This document shows, piece by piece, positions 57,401 to 62,884 of a stretch of DNA of 64,000 nt. The position numbers and the translations under genes were made by a program. The notes beneath the pieces were generated by a model. That model was not told where the DNA came from, did not search any database, and was given only the letters and a program-made list of their open reading frames with translations. This DNA is from Conus ventricosus. Taxonomy: Eukaryota > Mollusca > Gastropoda > Neogastropoda > Conidae. The stretch lies in contig CM031609.1 of NCBI GenBank assembly GCA_018398815.1, positions 34,243,913 through 34,307,912 of the forward strand. The letters run 5' to 3'. Every line of letters begins with the position of its first letter. Position 1 is the first letter of the stretch.

Positions 57401-59248
57401 GCTTGTCTGTCTGCTGAAACATGCCCGTTAGCTTTTTGGTCACCAGGTACAGGTCCTCCAGGTTCCCCTGTCCGGCTGCTGCCTCTGCTTGACTGGCCAG
57501 GTCATCAAAGTAGTCCCTCTTGTCCTTCTTGATACTCCTCTTTACTTCTCTGTTCGCTGCTGTGTGCTCTTCCTGTGCCTTTGCCTTAGCTGCTTTTGTT
57601 CGGCTTGTGTTCAGCGTAGTTTTCTTCTCTCTCCTCATTTCCAGCTTGTGGATGGTGTCGGCAGAGATCCATTCCTTGTGCTGGTGTTCTTCTTGCCAAG
57701 AATCTCTTCACATGTGTCATGTCAGAGCTTCTTGCAGTGTTCCCACTGTGTCTTGATGTCCGTCTCACCGTCTTCTATCAGCTCTTGTAGCGGCTGGAAC
57801 CTGTTGGAAAGGCTGATCTGGAATGCTGCTTGTGTGTCCATGTTTCTGAGCAGTCCAACATTGTACCTTGTCCGTGTGTTGCTGGCGTTGGTGAATCTCT
57901 TGAGGCGAAGTCTCACTGTTGTTAAAAGAAGGTGGTGGTCTGATGACACGTCAGCACCGCTCATCACTCGTACATCCCGCCACGATCTCCTGAACTTGCG
58001 GCTAATGCAGATGTTGTCAATCTGGTTCTCTGTGACGTGGTCCGGGATCTCCATGTGGCCTTGTGGATGTGCTTGTGTGGGAAGATGCTTCCTCCTATCA
58101 CCAGCTGGTTCAGAGTGCACAGGTCTGCAAAGCGCTCACCATTCTCGTTCATCTGTCCCAGTCCGTGTGTCCCCATGATGTCCTGGTAGCCTGTGTTGTC
58201 CTTTCCAATCTTGGCGTTGAAATCTCCCATCAGTATAGTTATGTCCTTTGCTCCTCTTTTGTCTATCACTGTCTGTAGTTGCTGGTAGAAGTCATCTTTC
58301 TTCTCTTCTTCCGCATCATTGGGGGAGCATAGCACTGGATGATGTTCAGCCTGATGTCATTCTTCTTCATGGTAAACTTGGCTGTGATGATGCGGAGTTG
58401 ACAGGTTCCCAGCTGATGAGTGCCCCCTGTGCCTCTGGTGCCAGCATCAGGGCCACACCCTCAGTGTGGGGGGCTCCATCCTCTGTGTGTCCTGAGTACA
58501 GCAGCTGTTCTCCAGATGAAAGTCTCAGCTGTCTTGACTGTAGCCACCTTGTCTCACTCAGTCCTAGCACTCCGATCTTGTAGTTTTTCATCTCTCTCGC
58601 TACTTGCATGGTTTTTTCCTGTTTCATACATTGTCCGGATGTTCCATGTGGCTGCTCTTGTTGTTGTCCTGGGTGTTAGAAGGGGAGTCAGCCTTGCAGC
58701 TTCCTTCCAGCTTTCACTGCACCGCATCATAAGTCTCCGGGATGGAGACCCTTCCTTGCCCAGGTGAATGTTTTGGTTCAATATCGTCGATGCTTCTGTA
58801 ACTGGTCTTTTTTACAGGTAGGGTTGTTAGCCCTATGCAAACCCCTTTATCCTCCAGGCGAGGTAGTCCTGCCTTAGTCGCCTCTTACGACATGCATGGC
58901 AGGGCAGTGGGTCTATTCTATGCCCAACCCACAGGGCGAGGGGAGCAGAACAAGTGGCATGAAAAAAAACCATACTGCAAGGCACAGATAATCTCCCCCT
59001 CCCTCTCTCTCTCTCTTACACACACACACATATCTCAAAATGTTCATATCAGTTCACATTTTTACATGCGTTCAGACTTTGGTCTGCAGACACCAAATGG
59101 CTTAACGCTTACCAGTGATCTTTGCAATGATTTTTCTGGATTGGTTGATAATGTTTGGAGGAAAGTTCAGTGGCACAACCTTTTCTATGAAGTCGCCTTC
59201 AACTGACAGAGGCAAATTTGTTGTCCTGATGTGTTTCTCTCCCTCAGG
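15119..59248 (-). CDS. CD109: CD109/alpha-2-macroglobulin-like thioester protein (3' part, 13 exons)
   Basis: Exons were joined by eye: 59113-59248, 53815-53991, 51262-51355, 45759-45912, 45428-45505, 42050-42221, 39655-39875, 37196-37345, 34374-34439, 31718-31830, 31090-31258, 16377-16467 and 15119-15294. All are bounded by AG/GT and phases agree except for doubt at the last junction. About 598 codons result. Seen: a GCGEQ thioester motif, a VIHDEM histidine about 100 residues later, a GGFSTTQDT-type TED segment, a receptor-binding-like C-terminal domain and a hydrophobic C-terminus. Known for the family: the Cys-Gln thioester can bind targets covalently, and CD109 members are GPI-anchored at the cell surface. 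Inferred: a CD109-like innate immune or protease-binding protein rather than a secreted A2M. CD109 proteins have roughly 1400-1500 residues, so some 850 N-terminal residues are not visible. The first exon begins at a splice acceptor, so the 5' end is outside the view. Confidence 0.88.
16030..16345. repeat. interrupted (AC)n microsatellite
   Basis: About 300 bp of AC repeats with short interruptions (CACAGTGAGGCAC twice). It sits in the last TEP intron, 32 bp past the exon 12 donor. Confidence 0.95.
16377..16467 (-). CDS. TEP exon 12: KTCFTV...AYSYYNS
   Basis: It begins [16 protein letters not shown] and ends QAYSYYNS. This corresponds to the family's FCVNIPAVRNFKV...VDYYEP end of the receptor-binding domain. 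Acceptor is GGTTTTAG, donor CCG|GTGAGA, phases 0 to 1, 91 nt. A long (AC)n microsatellite lies immediately downstream in the intron. Confidence 0.83.
16468..17156. other. unassigned intronic sequence left of the DNA transposon
   Basis: AT-rich TEP intron sequence. No ORF or known repeat recognised. Confidence 0.5.
17157..17212. repeat. left terminal inverted repeat of the DNA transposon
   Basis: 16 identical bases plus a 24-base block with two mismatches to the right end, separated by a spacer of different length. Confidence 0.85.
17518..19993 (+). pseudogene. broken transposase-like ORF (Cys-rich N-terminus, XPG/PIN-like motifs)
   Basis: A likely start [12 protein letters not shown] at 17518 opens a Cys-x2-Cys pattern. 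An in-frame TAA at 17632 and several frameshifts break the frame. Pieces in order: [18 protein letters not shown] and [29 protein letters not shown] and [14 protein letters not shown] (17634-18332), [11 protein letters not shown] and [14 protein letters not shown] (18581-18823), [19 protein letters not shown] and [15 protein letters not shown] (19140-19493), and a tail [20 protein letters not shown] (to 19993). The E-A-D, D-T-D and G-C-D acidic sites resemble FEN/XPG/PIN nucleases. The family is multi-copy in marine invertebrates (from memory, not searched). Intact length would be about 820 residues. Confidence 0.78.
20258..20272. repeat. target-site duplication, left copy
   Basis: TCTCACGAAAAAATG; the right copy at 23332-23345 differs by one A. 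Confidence 0.85.
20273..23331 (+). mobile_element. 5'-truncated L1/Tx1-like LINE with poly(A), nested in the DNA transposon
   Basis: It starts inside the reverse transcriptase: QFADDTQM (catalytic FADD intact) and [11 protein letters not shown] (20278-20595), then [47 protein letters not shown] (20850-21479) and a C-terminal [18 protein letters not shown] zinc-finger-like motif (21819-22556). Fragments are in different frames. Microsatellites and an A run at 21540-21900 interrupt the ORF. A 28-base poly(A) at 23303-23330 and 14-15 bp target duplications mark both ends. The C-terminal motif set fits the L1/Tx1 group. Confidence 0.85.
23332..23345. repeat. target-site duplication, right copy
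   Basis: TCTCACGAAAAATG directly after the poly(A). Confidence 0.85.
23585..23631. repeat. right terminal inverted repeat of the DNA transposon
   Basis: Inverted counterpart of 17157-17212, ending TTAAGCTGCCTAGCTA and followed by TGA. Confidence 0.85.
23635..23991. other. unassigned intronic sequence between two mobile elements
   Basis: TEP intron sequence. Nothing recognised. Confidence 0.5.
23992..26672 (-). mobile_element. 5'-truncated CR1/L2/Rex-like LINE with (TTGAC)n tail
   Basis: Endonuclease C-terminus at 26639-26166: [20 protein letters not shown] and [14 protein letters not shown], the GDFN and SDH signatures of APE endonucleases. After a frame break comes a 390-codon RT ORF (25967-24795) with [72 protein letters not shown] and YSDDSA at the catalytic site. 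The 3' end is five TTGAC units (23992-24018 on the plus strand), the short tandem tail typical of CR1/L2-type LINEs. Sense strand is that of the TEP gene. The long open RT frame suggests a fairly young insertion. Confidence 0.87.
26790..26865. repeat. interrupted (GT)n microsatellite
   Basis: GT-rich stretch with CT/AC interruptions. Confidence 0.85.
26866..28645. other. unassigned intronic sequence with one 168-codon plus-strand frame
   Basis: A plus-strand frame at 27290-27796 is open for 168 codons but has no recognised motif; bordering splice sites and codon bias were not convincing. C runs occur at 28407-28420 and 28440-28448. Otherwise nothing recognised. Confidence 0.4.
28646..28831. 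repeat. 44-bp minisatellite, 4 copies plus a partial
   Basis: Unit GTGACGGCAACTCAGCTGAC then CCATTCACGACAAGCTGTTT and CATG, copies starting at 28646, 28690, 28734, 28778 and a partial at 28822. Copies are almost identical, so recently amplified. Confidence 0.95.
28832..29991. other. unassigned intronic sequence
   Basis: No gene recognised. Short C runs at 29892-29916. Confidence 0.5.
29992..30347. repeat. 57-bp minisatellite, 6 copies, open on both strands
   Basis: The 57-bp unit is a multiple of three, so one plus frame reads a 19-residue unit ([19 protein letters not shown]) six times and one minus frame reads another. Copies differ at one or two bases. It lies in a TEP intron with no splice evidence; coding use is doubtful. 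Confidence 0.93.
30348..31089. other. unassigned intronic sequence
   Basis: AT-rich TEP intron up to the exon 11 donor. Nothing recognised. Confidence 0.5.
31090..31258 (-). CDS. TEP exon 11: receptor-binding-like domain
   Basis: It encodes [17 protein letters not shown] and APSGM, equivalent to the GMALMEVxxxSGF signature of A2M receptor-binding domains, then [13 protein letters not shown]. It enters completing a Val codon and leaves in phase 0. The donor is GAG|GTGAGC. The next intron is 14.6 kb and full of mobile DNA. Confidence 0.87.
31376..31439. repeat. (GT)n microsatellite
   Basis: About 30 GT units in the intron between TEP exons 10 and 11. Confidence 0.95.
31718..31830 (-). CDS. 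TEP exon 10: start of receptor-binding-like domain
   Basis: It encodes [25 protein letters not shown] and ends EYMNCLMV. The Cys-containing strand fits the first strands of the C-terminal macroglobulin/receptor-binding domain. Acceptor is TTGCAG, donor GT|GTAAGT, phases 0 to 2, 113 nt. Confidence 0.82.
31960..32956 (+). mobile_element. 3' end of a LINE (C-terminal RT segment and 3' UTR)
   Basis: Plus-strand frame: [36 protein letters not shown], then after a frame break [40 protein letters not shown] and WNSLPKSIR (32208-32486). This is a common RT C-terminus of CR1/Rex-group LINEs. The 3' UTR holds a (GT/GCGT)n run at 32620-32707, a GCGCGGTGAGCACGGTCG stem motif and an (ATT)n tail at 32937-32956. 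It is strongly 5'-truncated. Confidence 0.78.
32957..33362 (+). mobile_element. 3' end of an RTE-like LINE with (AACTG)n tail
   Basis: It encodes [32 protein letters not shown] and [20 protein letters not shown], the C-terminal region of RTE/BovB-like LINEs, stops after GDLPN, then ends in four AACTG units (33343-33362). It abuts the preceding LINE tail exactly. Confidence 0.75.
33785..34350. repeat. degenerate GACTGGTGAGACAG repeats
   Basis: Irregular copies of GACTGGTG(G/A)GACAG spaced about 25-30 bp, clearest at 33790-33960. Decayed minisatellite in a TEP intron. Confidence 0.55.
34374..34439 (-). CDS. TEP exon 9 (small, between TED and receptor-binding domain)
   Basis: This 22-codon exon encodes [18 protein letters not shown], then TLVK. 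It matches the LP...V.V.A.G.G.AL.Q strand found after the TED in A2M/CD109 proteins. The acceptor follows a long T tract (TTTTTTTTTAAG) and the donor is AAG|GTGAGC. It is too short for an ORF scan. Confidence 0.8.
34440..35699. other. unassigned intronic sequence
   Basis: Nothing recognised; A run at 35385-35402. Confidence 0.5.
35700..35766. repeat. (GT)n microsatellite
   Basis: More than 30 perfect GT units followed by GCGT-type variants to about 35810. Confidence 0.95.
36290..36840. repeat. degenerate tandem repeat (GGTAACT...TTACTTGTTTAGTTCAGT)
   Basis: Recurring blocks AGGGTAACT, CCATG(C/T)TTATTACTTG, TTTAGTTCAG and ATTCCTATTACTAAAGAC at irregular spacing, with an almost exact ~50-bp duplication at 36705-36805. 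A related block resumes at 37070. Confidence 0.65.
36841..37032. repeat. 192-bp near-perfect palindrome (hairpin or MITE-like)
   Basis: The left arm from 36841 (ATAACAAAACAACGGAGG) is repeated in inverse at the right end (CCGTTGTTTTGTTAT to 37032). The inner arms pair across AACCCACTGGAGAGATGAGG, AATTGAGTACTTCGACTTG and AGAGTCTTCAAAG with only a few mismatches and a loop of about 20 bases near 36937. It is in the TEP intron and is embedded in the degenerate repeat block. Confidence 0.9.
37196..37345 (-). CDS. TEP exon 8: end of thioester domain
   Basis: It begins [16 protein letters not shown], directly completing the STTQ|DTxxALQAL signature of the family, and ends NRRILQIVE. It is exactly 50 codons. 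Acceptor is CATGCAG, donor GAG|GTAAGA. Confidence 0.88.
37604..37850. repeat. (TTG)n followed by (GT/GCGT)n compound microsatellite
   Basis: About 20 TTG units to 37666, then GTGT and GCGTGCGT variants. In a TEP intron. Confidence 0.95.
37860..39654. other. unassigned intronic sequence
   Basis: Nothing recognised apart from short AC-rich stretches at 38800-38875 and a C run at 39185-39203. Confidence 0.5.
39655..39875 (-). CDS. TEP exon 7: acidic insert and GGFSTTQ
   Basis: It opens with an acidic, proline-rich stretch (residues 1-30, containing [10 protein letters not shown]), then [23 protein letters not shown] and KGGFSTTQ, the conserved TED element. Acceptor is CATACAG, donor CAG|GTAGGC, phases 1 to 0, 221 nt. 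The acidic stretch is longer than I would expect for the family. Confidence 0.87.
39876..42049. other. unassigned intronic sequence
   Basis: (CA)n at 41395-41434 and a C run at 41498-41511. Short plus-strand frames at 40010-40660 and 41186-41545 have no recognised motif. Confidence 0.5.
42050..42221 (-). CDS. TEP exon 6
   Basis: It starts [15 protein letters not shown] and ends [12 protein letters not shown], with [12 protein letters not shown] in the middle. That matches the helix described in the family as YTLALITYAL, part of the alpha/alpha toroid of the thioester domain. Acceptor is AACCAG, donor G|GTGAGT. Enters in phase 0 and leaves in phase 1. Confidence 0.85.
42590..42735 (+). mobile_element. 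3' fragment of the SINE family seen at 53.1 and 55.0 kb
   Basis: It shares TCTGGGATACA, ATGTCAGAAAGC, TAGAGC and a TCCTCACCACTGA-type end with the copy at 53110-53480. The tRNA-like head is missing. Confidence 0.5.
42996..43236. repeat. 47-bp minisatellite, left block
   Basis: Copies of GAACAATGTTGTAGCCTTAA followed by TGCCAACATGACCTGGAAAC and CAAGGGA. Older, more diverged copies lie left of the piggyBac-like insertion. Confidence 0.88.
43233..43236. repeat. TTAA target duplication, left
   Basis: TTAA of the minisatellite unit (GCCTTAATGCC) at the left end of the insertion. Confidence 0.85.
43237..44303 (+). mobile_element. piggyBac-like element remnant, TTAA-flanked, 1067 bp
   Basis: The minisatellite is interrupted exactly at its TTAA. 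Left end CTCTCTTGTCACGAACAG and right end (inverted) CTCACTTGGGACGGACAG match at 14 of 18 bases, giving imperfect terminal inverted repeats. TTAA flanks both ends (43233-43236, 44304-44307). TTAA specificity and the acidic N-terminal ORF inside fit piggyBac (family knowledge). The element is far too short for a full transposase, so it is an internally deleted, non-autonomous copy. Confidence 0.82.
43499..43927 (+). pseudogene. N-terminal remnant of a piggyBac-like transposase
   Basis: An open frame of 142 codons starts [15 protein letters not shown], contains [14 protein letters not shown] and a long acidic stretch (residues about 40-75, [13 protein letters not shown]), then [14 protein letters not shown]. 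Acidic N-termini after a short helix are usual in piggyBac-derived proteins. The DDE catalytic domain is absent. It begins about 260 bp from the left end of the element. Confidence 0.6.
44304..44890. repeat. 47-bp minisatellite, right block, ~12 copies with alternating subtypes
   Basis: AACAATGTTGTAGCCTTAAT then GCCAATAAGACCTGGACACC and ATGGGAG. Units with ATAAGACC and ATATGACC largely alternate, which suggests a 94-bp higher-order unit. TTAA of the first unit (44304-44307) is the right target duplication. Confidence 0.93.
45428..45505 (-). CDS. TEP exon 5
   Basis: It encodes [15 protein letters not shown] and then [10 protein letters not shown], which continues the VIHDEMQ|GG junction as in other TEPs (ELQGG...TAYIVTSLLE). 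It is exactly 26 codons, phase 0 at both ends. Acceptor is GTCAG, donor GAG|GTAAGT. Confidence 0.85.
45759..45912 (-). CDS. TEP exon 4: LSAFVLKSF segment and catalytic-type histidine
   Basis: It completes the split Trp, then reads [13 protein letters not shown] and ends GRVIHDEMQ. The His codon is at 45771-45773. It aligns with the His that, in complement C3 and CD109, directs thioester reactivity toward hydroxyl groups. Donor is CAG|GTGAGT. The exon is 154 nt and leaves in phase 0. Confidence 0.88.
47125..47190. repeat. 21-22 bp tandem repeat, 3 copies
   Basis: ACATGATTCCCTACATACCTA repeated, the last copy diverged. Confidence 0.85.
47195..47377. repeat. 61-bp tandem repeat, 3 copies
   Basis: Unit GGAACGGTCTCAACTCCCTT followed by GATGAGAAAGAAGTCCTACA and GGCAGAGCTCTTACAAACTT; copies start about 47195, 47256 and 47317 and are nearly identical. 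Confidence 0.93.
51262..51355 (-). CDS. TEP exon 3: GGFSAFG segment of the thioester domain
   Basis: It encodes [10 protein letters not shown]...GGFSAFG...PSTW, the conserved TED segment between the thioester and the catalytic histidine (compare DGSFSAFG...GSTWLSAFV in CD109). Acceptor is CATGCAG and donor TTG|GTGAGT. The Trp codon is split across the next junction. An (AC)n microsatellite starts just upstream of the acceptor at 51369. Confidence 0.88.
51369..51410. repeat. (AC)n microsatellite
   Basis: About 20 AC units just upstream (in transcript sense) of TEP exon 3. Confidence 0.95.
51411..53000. other. unassigned intronic sequence
   Basis: Nothing recognised in this TEP intron segment. 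Confidence 0.5.
53001..53111. repeat. 60-bp tandem duplication
   Basis: AAGTTCAACTGTT(A/G)AAATCA and following bases to GGATCTGC occur twice, 60 bp apart, with very few differences. Confidence 0.9.
53112..53480 (+). mobile_element. tRNA-derived SINE, diverged copy
   Basis: B-box-like GGTTCAAGTCC at about 53163; body shares CCACACAGT, TGGATGCATCTCTG, AATTTCCT and GGTTGATGCTGGGATACA with the copy at 54981-55340. It stands between TEP exons 2 and 3. Confidence 0.62.
53815..53991 (-). CDS. TEP exon 2: thioester motif GCGEQ
   Basis: The thioester signature PYGCGEQNM is complete, with the GCGEQ codons at 53922-53936. It follows the family pattern GDMMG...[12 protein letters not shown]. The Cys and Gln that form the internal thioester are both intact. 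Flanks are TTTGCAG and G|GTAAAG. Phases are 1 to 1 and the exon is 177 nt. Confidence 0.93.
54981..55340 (+). mobile_element. tRNA-derived SINE
   Basis: Head has an A-box-like GTGGTCCAGTGG and a B box GGGTTCGATTCCC, then the body described for 53112-53480 and an A-rich end. Both internal promoter boxes are recognisable. Confidence 0.68.
55740..58945 (-). mobile_element. near full-length decayed RTE-like LINE
   Basis: Minus-strand pieces in order: a 5' leader (58945-58800); [12 protein letters not shown] and [10 protein letters not shown] (58700-58550); [14 protein letters not shown] and [18 protein letters not shown] (58335-57964); [14 protein letters not shown] and [12 protein letters not shown] (about 58030-57900); [18 protein letters not shown] (about 57500); [15 protein letters not shown] (57217-57160); [30 protein letters not shown] and [13 protein letters not shown] (56726-56300). 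Endonuclease and RT are both there. At least seven frame changes, and FADD is changed to FADN, so it is inactive. It sits in TEP intron 1 in the same sense as the gene. Superfamily assignment (RTE or a close clade) is from the endonuclease motifs. Confidence 0.83.
58946..59112. other. intron sequence up to the exon 1 donor
   Basis: Short (CA)n and CTCT-rich segment at 58993-59032; nothing else. Confidence 0.5.
59113..59248 (-). CDS. TEP exon 1 of the visible part (linker before thioester domain)
   Basis: The acceptor GTGCAG precedes CCT and the donor is G|GTAAGC. It encodes [10 protein letters not shown] near its start, matching the VxPEG linker that family members carry before the thioester domain, and ends KIIAKITG. 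It enters in phase 0 and leaves in phase 1. It is 136 nt long. Confidence 0.85.
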
Positions 59249-60839
59249 CTGCACAAACAAGAACACCAACAACAATATCCAGAATGACAGCAGTAGCAGT
59301 AAGTGTCACAGTCATGGCAGCAGAAACAGCTATGCTGGAGGTGGTAGTAACTTTACACCATTAGTAATGAAACTAACAGTTGAAAAACAATCACCTATAA
59401 AAATGATAGAAATACACAAAACTCTCAATCATACTAGTTTTCATAAATAATTATTTTAAAAAACCCACAATAATAATAATAATGATGATGATCATATTAA
59501 TAACAATACTAACGATGATAACAATTATGATAACAATAATAATGACAATGCAGCTAGTGGGTAACTTATCACATCCTCCTCCACATCAATCAAAGCCCAA
59601 TTCCAAGAGAGTACTATGGTAACCTCTATCTTGTGCCTGTGCCACGATTGTCTGGAGACTGTCAATGGCCAAGTCCACTTCTCAGATGACCGACTCACTT
59701 ACAACAGATCAACAGCTTCACTGGCCACTGGCAACTTCAACAGAATTAGGACTAGGCAGAATGACGGGGCGAGGGTCTCAACACAACCAAATATTGCTAC
59801 CCCTGGCCTGGCACGTAACCCTACCTCCTCTTTTTCCAACTCCCTATAACCATAATCCTTACTTAAAGTTTGAAGTGACCGCCCCTACTTTTAAAACCAC
59901 TTTTCAGGAAAAGTGAGCCGGCCACATCACATCACGTCAATAAAGTTGCACACACAAAAATGCACCTTGAGAATTCTCCACCTAAATCTTAGACACTGCC
60001 CCATTGCATGAATATGAACTGTCTTCTTGGCTTTCAATTGACCTCTATTTGTACAATGAGCCCAAATCTGGGAAATGTGCCAAAACCAGGACGCTGAGCA
60101 CACTCTACAAGCAACAGTCTGCTTTATGACTAAAGACTACTGGTGAACAACACCTGGCTCTGTCGTATGGGCCTCCTCAACAAGTATGATCACCCAACAC
60201 TCTAAGATTGTCATGTATCACTAAGGCTGACCTCCTTTTACAAGGTGGTTGACAGGCAAGTGCCAGCAATCCCTCTTGATCAGTTCTTGATACCTCAGAC
60301 ATCTGGATGACTCTTCCATACCAGATATACAATAACTGATGACCAGACAAACAATCCAGCGGACGATAAGCAATGACTGCCTACGGGAAACAGTACTTAT
60401 GTAAACAGTAACTCTGTCTACGTAATACCATGGCTTGGAATCACTTGGACAATAACACTGTACACACAAAATATGTGGGGGAAAAAAGCCTCAATACGAT
60501 CACTTTCCGCTGATTATTGTAGCCTGAAATCGCTCAGGTAATGACGCTGTGTACGCAAAAACTTCACAGTTGTCTCTGACAACAGCAAGACTCCAACAGG
60601 GGATCAGCATCAGGGCTGTGAACCGCCCCACTTCTGCCATTATACCATTAACCTTGCAGTTTTTTCAAGTGTGCAATCTCAGCAGCCTCCCTTGCTGTTA
60701 GGGCCAATCTGCAGGGACCGAAGTGATGCTTCACTGAAACTTTATCTTTTCAATCAAGAGTAAAAAAGAAAAAAAAAGAAAATTTTTAATTACACAGTTG
60801 TTACACTAGTAAGAAGAAACTCAAGGGACAGCTTGACAG
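59249..60839. other. unassigned sequence upstream of the first visible TEP exon
   Basis: AT-rich (AAT/GAT)n stretch at 59468-59550. No further TEP exon or other gene recognised. Confidence 0.5.
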
Positions 60840-60897
60840 CAGAAGGTCTTCAGAGAAGAAGAAACCCCCCTCAGACAAGTGTTTCGGCCCTGAACTC
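60840..60897. repeat. dispersed repeat, left part (split by solo LTR)
   Basis: GAAGGTCTTCAGAGAAGAAG and AAGTGTTTCGGCCC match 4425-4475; continues at 62278. Confidence 0.5.
60893..60897. repeat. 5-bp target duplication AACTC, left
   Basis: Identical to 62278-62282. Confidence 0.8.
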
Positions 60898-62277
60898 TGT
60901 CACGAACAAAAAAAGGAAAACCGAAATCGTGGTCAGTCGCCAGCCAGTTCAATTGGACATAAGTCCAAACTCAAACATTCTGGTCTCCAGGCAGACGACT
61001 TCAGGTGTCGCGTCAGCCAATTAGGCACAGCGAAGAGGCTATTTTTAGTTCTTCACGGAGACAGCATCGTCCCCAGACAGACTGAGTAGCTTGACCGACG
61101 TCTCAATTGGTCTGGCCAGACGGATCTCTGCGTCTAGGTCAGACTGATACAGCTAATTTGCAAGACCAGCGCCCACAGTTAAGTCGGACGTCGCCGGTTA
61201 AAGTAGGAAGGGGGAAGGTATTGTGTAGCGGGGGTGAAATCAAGCTAATTGATTAAATGACCCATTGACCACCACAGAGAGCAAGGCCGGTAGATGTGAC
61301 TTTCATGATTTGCATGTCCAATGAAATTAGAGGGGAGGTAACCTCGGTACGAGGCGGGAAAAAGTCTGACCAATGGTACTCACCCTTTTGACACGTACGA
61401 ACAGAATAAGAAAGGTAGGGGACAAGAAGAGAGAGAGAGGAAAGAAGAGACAGAGAGAGAGAGAGGTTCTGGGAGTAGGCTCTGCACGAGAGAAAAGCAG
61501 AGAGATGAGAGGAGGAGTGAACAGAACCGAGTTGAAGCATTAGCACCATGTGGAGTCTGCAGAGGAAGGACTAAGGAGAGATGTGGAGAGAGAGAGTTGC
61601 TAACTGATGAAGAGAAAAAAAAAGAAAAAAGAAAAAAAGCAACCATGTCCATTTGATAGAGCAGACTAGAAGAGAGAGAGAGAGTGCAATGCGTTAGTGA
61701 AGGAAGGAAGAAAGGAGAACAGATCGATGCCTGGTAGTCACTGTTCAATCTGAACTGGGGTTCAACCTCATACCTGGCAGCGCCACTTTCATCAAGCAGA
61801 ATCACAGGCCAACGCCAGTAACCTGACCAGTGCCAGCGGTCTAACCTGACCAGTGCCAGCGGTCCAATCTGACCAGTGCCGGCGGTCCAACCTGACCAGT
61901 GCCAGCAGTTGTGTTGTGACTGATGTTTGTGAAAGTGACAGTGAAAAGAAAAGAAAAGAAGAAGAAAAGGAAAGACAGTGATTCGTAAATAGTTTAAGAT
62001 CACCTGGCCAGGTAAAGTGGAAATCTATTTATACCCGGGTTAGTTATGATGATTTAGATAAATGGTTTTGTGAAGTTCAAGGAAAGAGAGAATGTTTTAT
62101 TTTGTTTGACTCCATGCGCATTGATGTTTTTCTATGATTATGTGTGGTAAAGTTATAGACTTTACTAGTGGTTTGATGTGACGAATGCATGATATATGAA
62201 TGAGATTGTAAGCAAGCTGTGAGTGTGTTTGGGCTGTGCGCTAGTCCTTCCTCCACTGACATACCCCGAGGTTGACA
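60898..62277. mobile_element. solo LTR, 1380 bp, TG...CA with 5-bp duplication
   Basis: Begins TGTCACGAAC and ends GGTTGACA: a 5-bp inverted end TGTCA/TGACA, the usual TG..CA form of LTRs. AACTC flanks both sides. The insertion splits a dispersed repeat whose unsplit relative is at 4425-4570. Inside are GA-rich runs (61420-61690) and four copies of a 24-bp repeat at 61808-61910. No internal gag-pol region lies next to it, so it is a solo LTR left by recombination. Ty3/gypsy-type is likely from the ends. Orientation is not fixed. Confidence 0.82.
61808..61910. repeat. 24-bp tandem repeat in the LTR, ~4 copies
   Basis: ACCTGACCAGTGCCAGCGGT plus CCAA/CTAA, repeated with single-base changes. Confidence 0.9.
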
Positions 62278-62345
62278 AACTCCTTACACTCAAAGGGGGC
62301 CGGGCCGCATCCACGTCATGACTCCCAGATGCCCTTCTACTGCCA
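62278..62345. repeat. dispersed repeat, right part, with AACTC duplication
   Basis: Starts AACTCCTTACACTCAAAGGG; GGGCC and CATGACTC segments match 4480-4540. Confidence 0.5.
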
Positions 62346-62455
62346 TTCTATAATTATTCCCTTGGATATCAACATTTCAGCTAACATGATGCATTTTTTC
62401 ACTTGAAACTTGGAAAGAGAGCAGAGCAATCATTTTTTTTCTTAGCTGTGTCAAA

Positions 62456-62461
62456 TTTATT
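62456..62461 (-). promoter_or_regulatory. candidate poly(A) signal AATAAA
   Basis: Follows the possible terminal exon 62584-62720 at a normal distance. Confidence 0.4.
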
Positions 62462-62583
62462 CTTACTAGCATATTTTAGGAGCTGCAGTTTGTTTTACAG
62501 CCTAAGACACTTTTAAGTCTTTTCTGCAAACAGATTTCTGTCTCAGATTGGCAAGCACATGCTCTGACAAAGGCGGCACTTCT

Positions 62584-62720
62584 TCAGTCATCTATGCCGG
62601 AACAATTTTTTTTGACCATCTTTGTCAAATCATCAAATTCTGGATTACAGTCACTGCAAAAATCCATAAGAATCTTATTGAGAATCTGTTTGGTAGTCAG
62701 CGTCTGTCGGTTGGCCATGT
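62584..62720 (-). CDS. possible terminal exon of an unidentified minus-strand gene
   Basis: A strong acceptor (T-rich run ending TTTTTTTAG) opens MANRQTLTTKQILNKILMDF and ends KKNCSGIDD, TGA at 62584-62586. An AATAAA lies 123 nt downstream (62456-62461). The splice site, stop and poly(A) signal in series favour a real last exon. The protein was not recognised. If real it belongs to a gene upstream of, or nested within, the TEP gene. Confidence 0.42.
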
Positions 62721-62884
62721 CTAAAAAAACAACAACAAAAAACCGGCACACTGAAAAGGCACCCAAACTGATCAAGTTACACAACAATTCTACACAATTT
62801 GAATTAGCTGGAACTTCTTTTTAAGTCAGTTCTGAAGGCTGTACGTTCATGCATATACATGAGTTTTAAAACCAGTTTGATGAA

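Noticed and set aside
55656..58767. Plus-strand ORFs over the 55.7-58.9 kb LINE
   Set aside because: Shadows; all RT and endonuclease motifs are on the minus strand.
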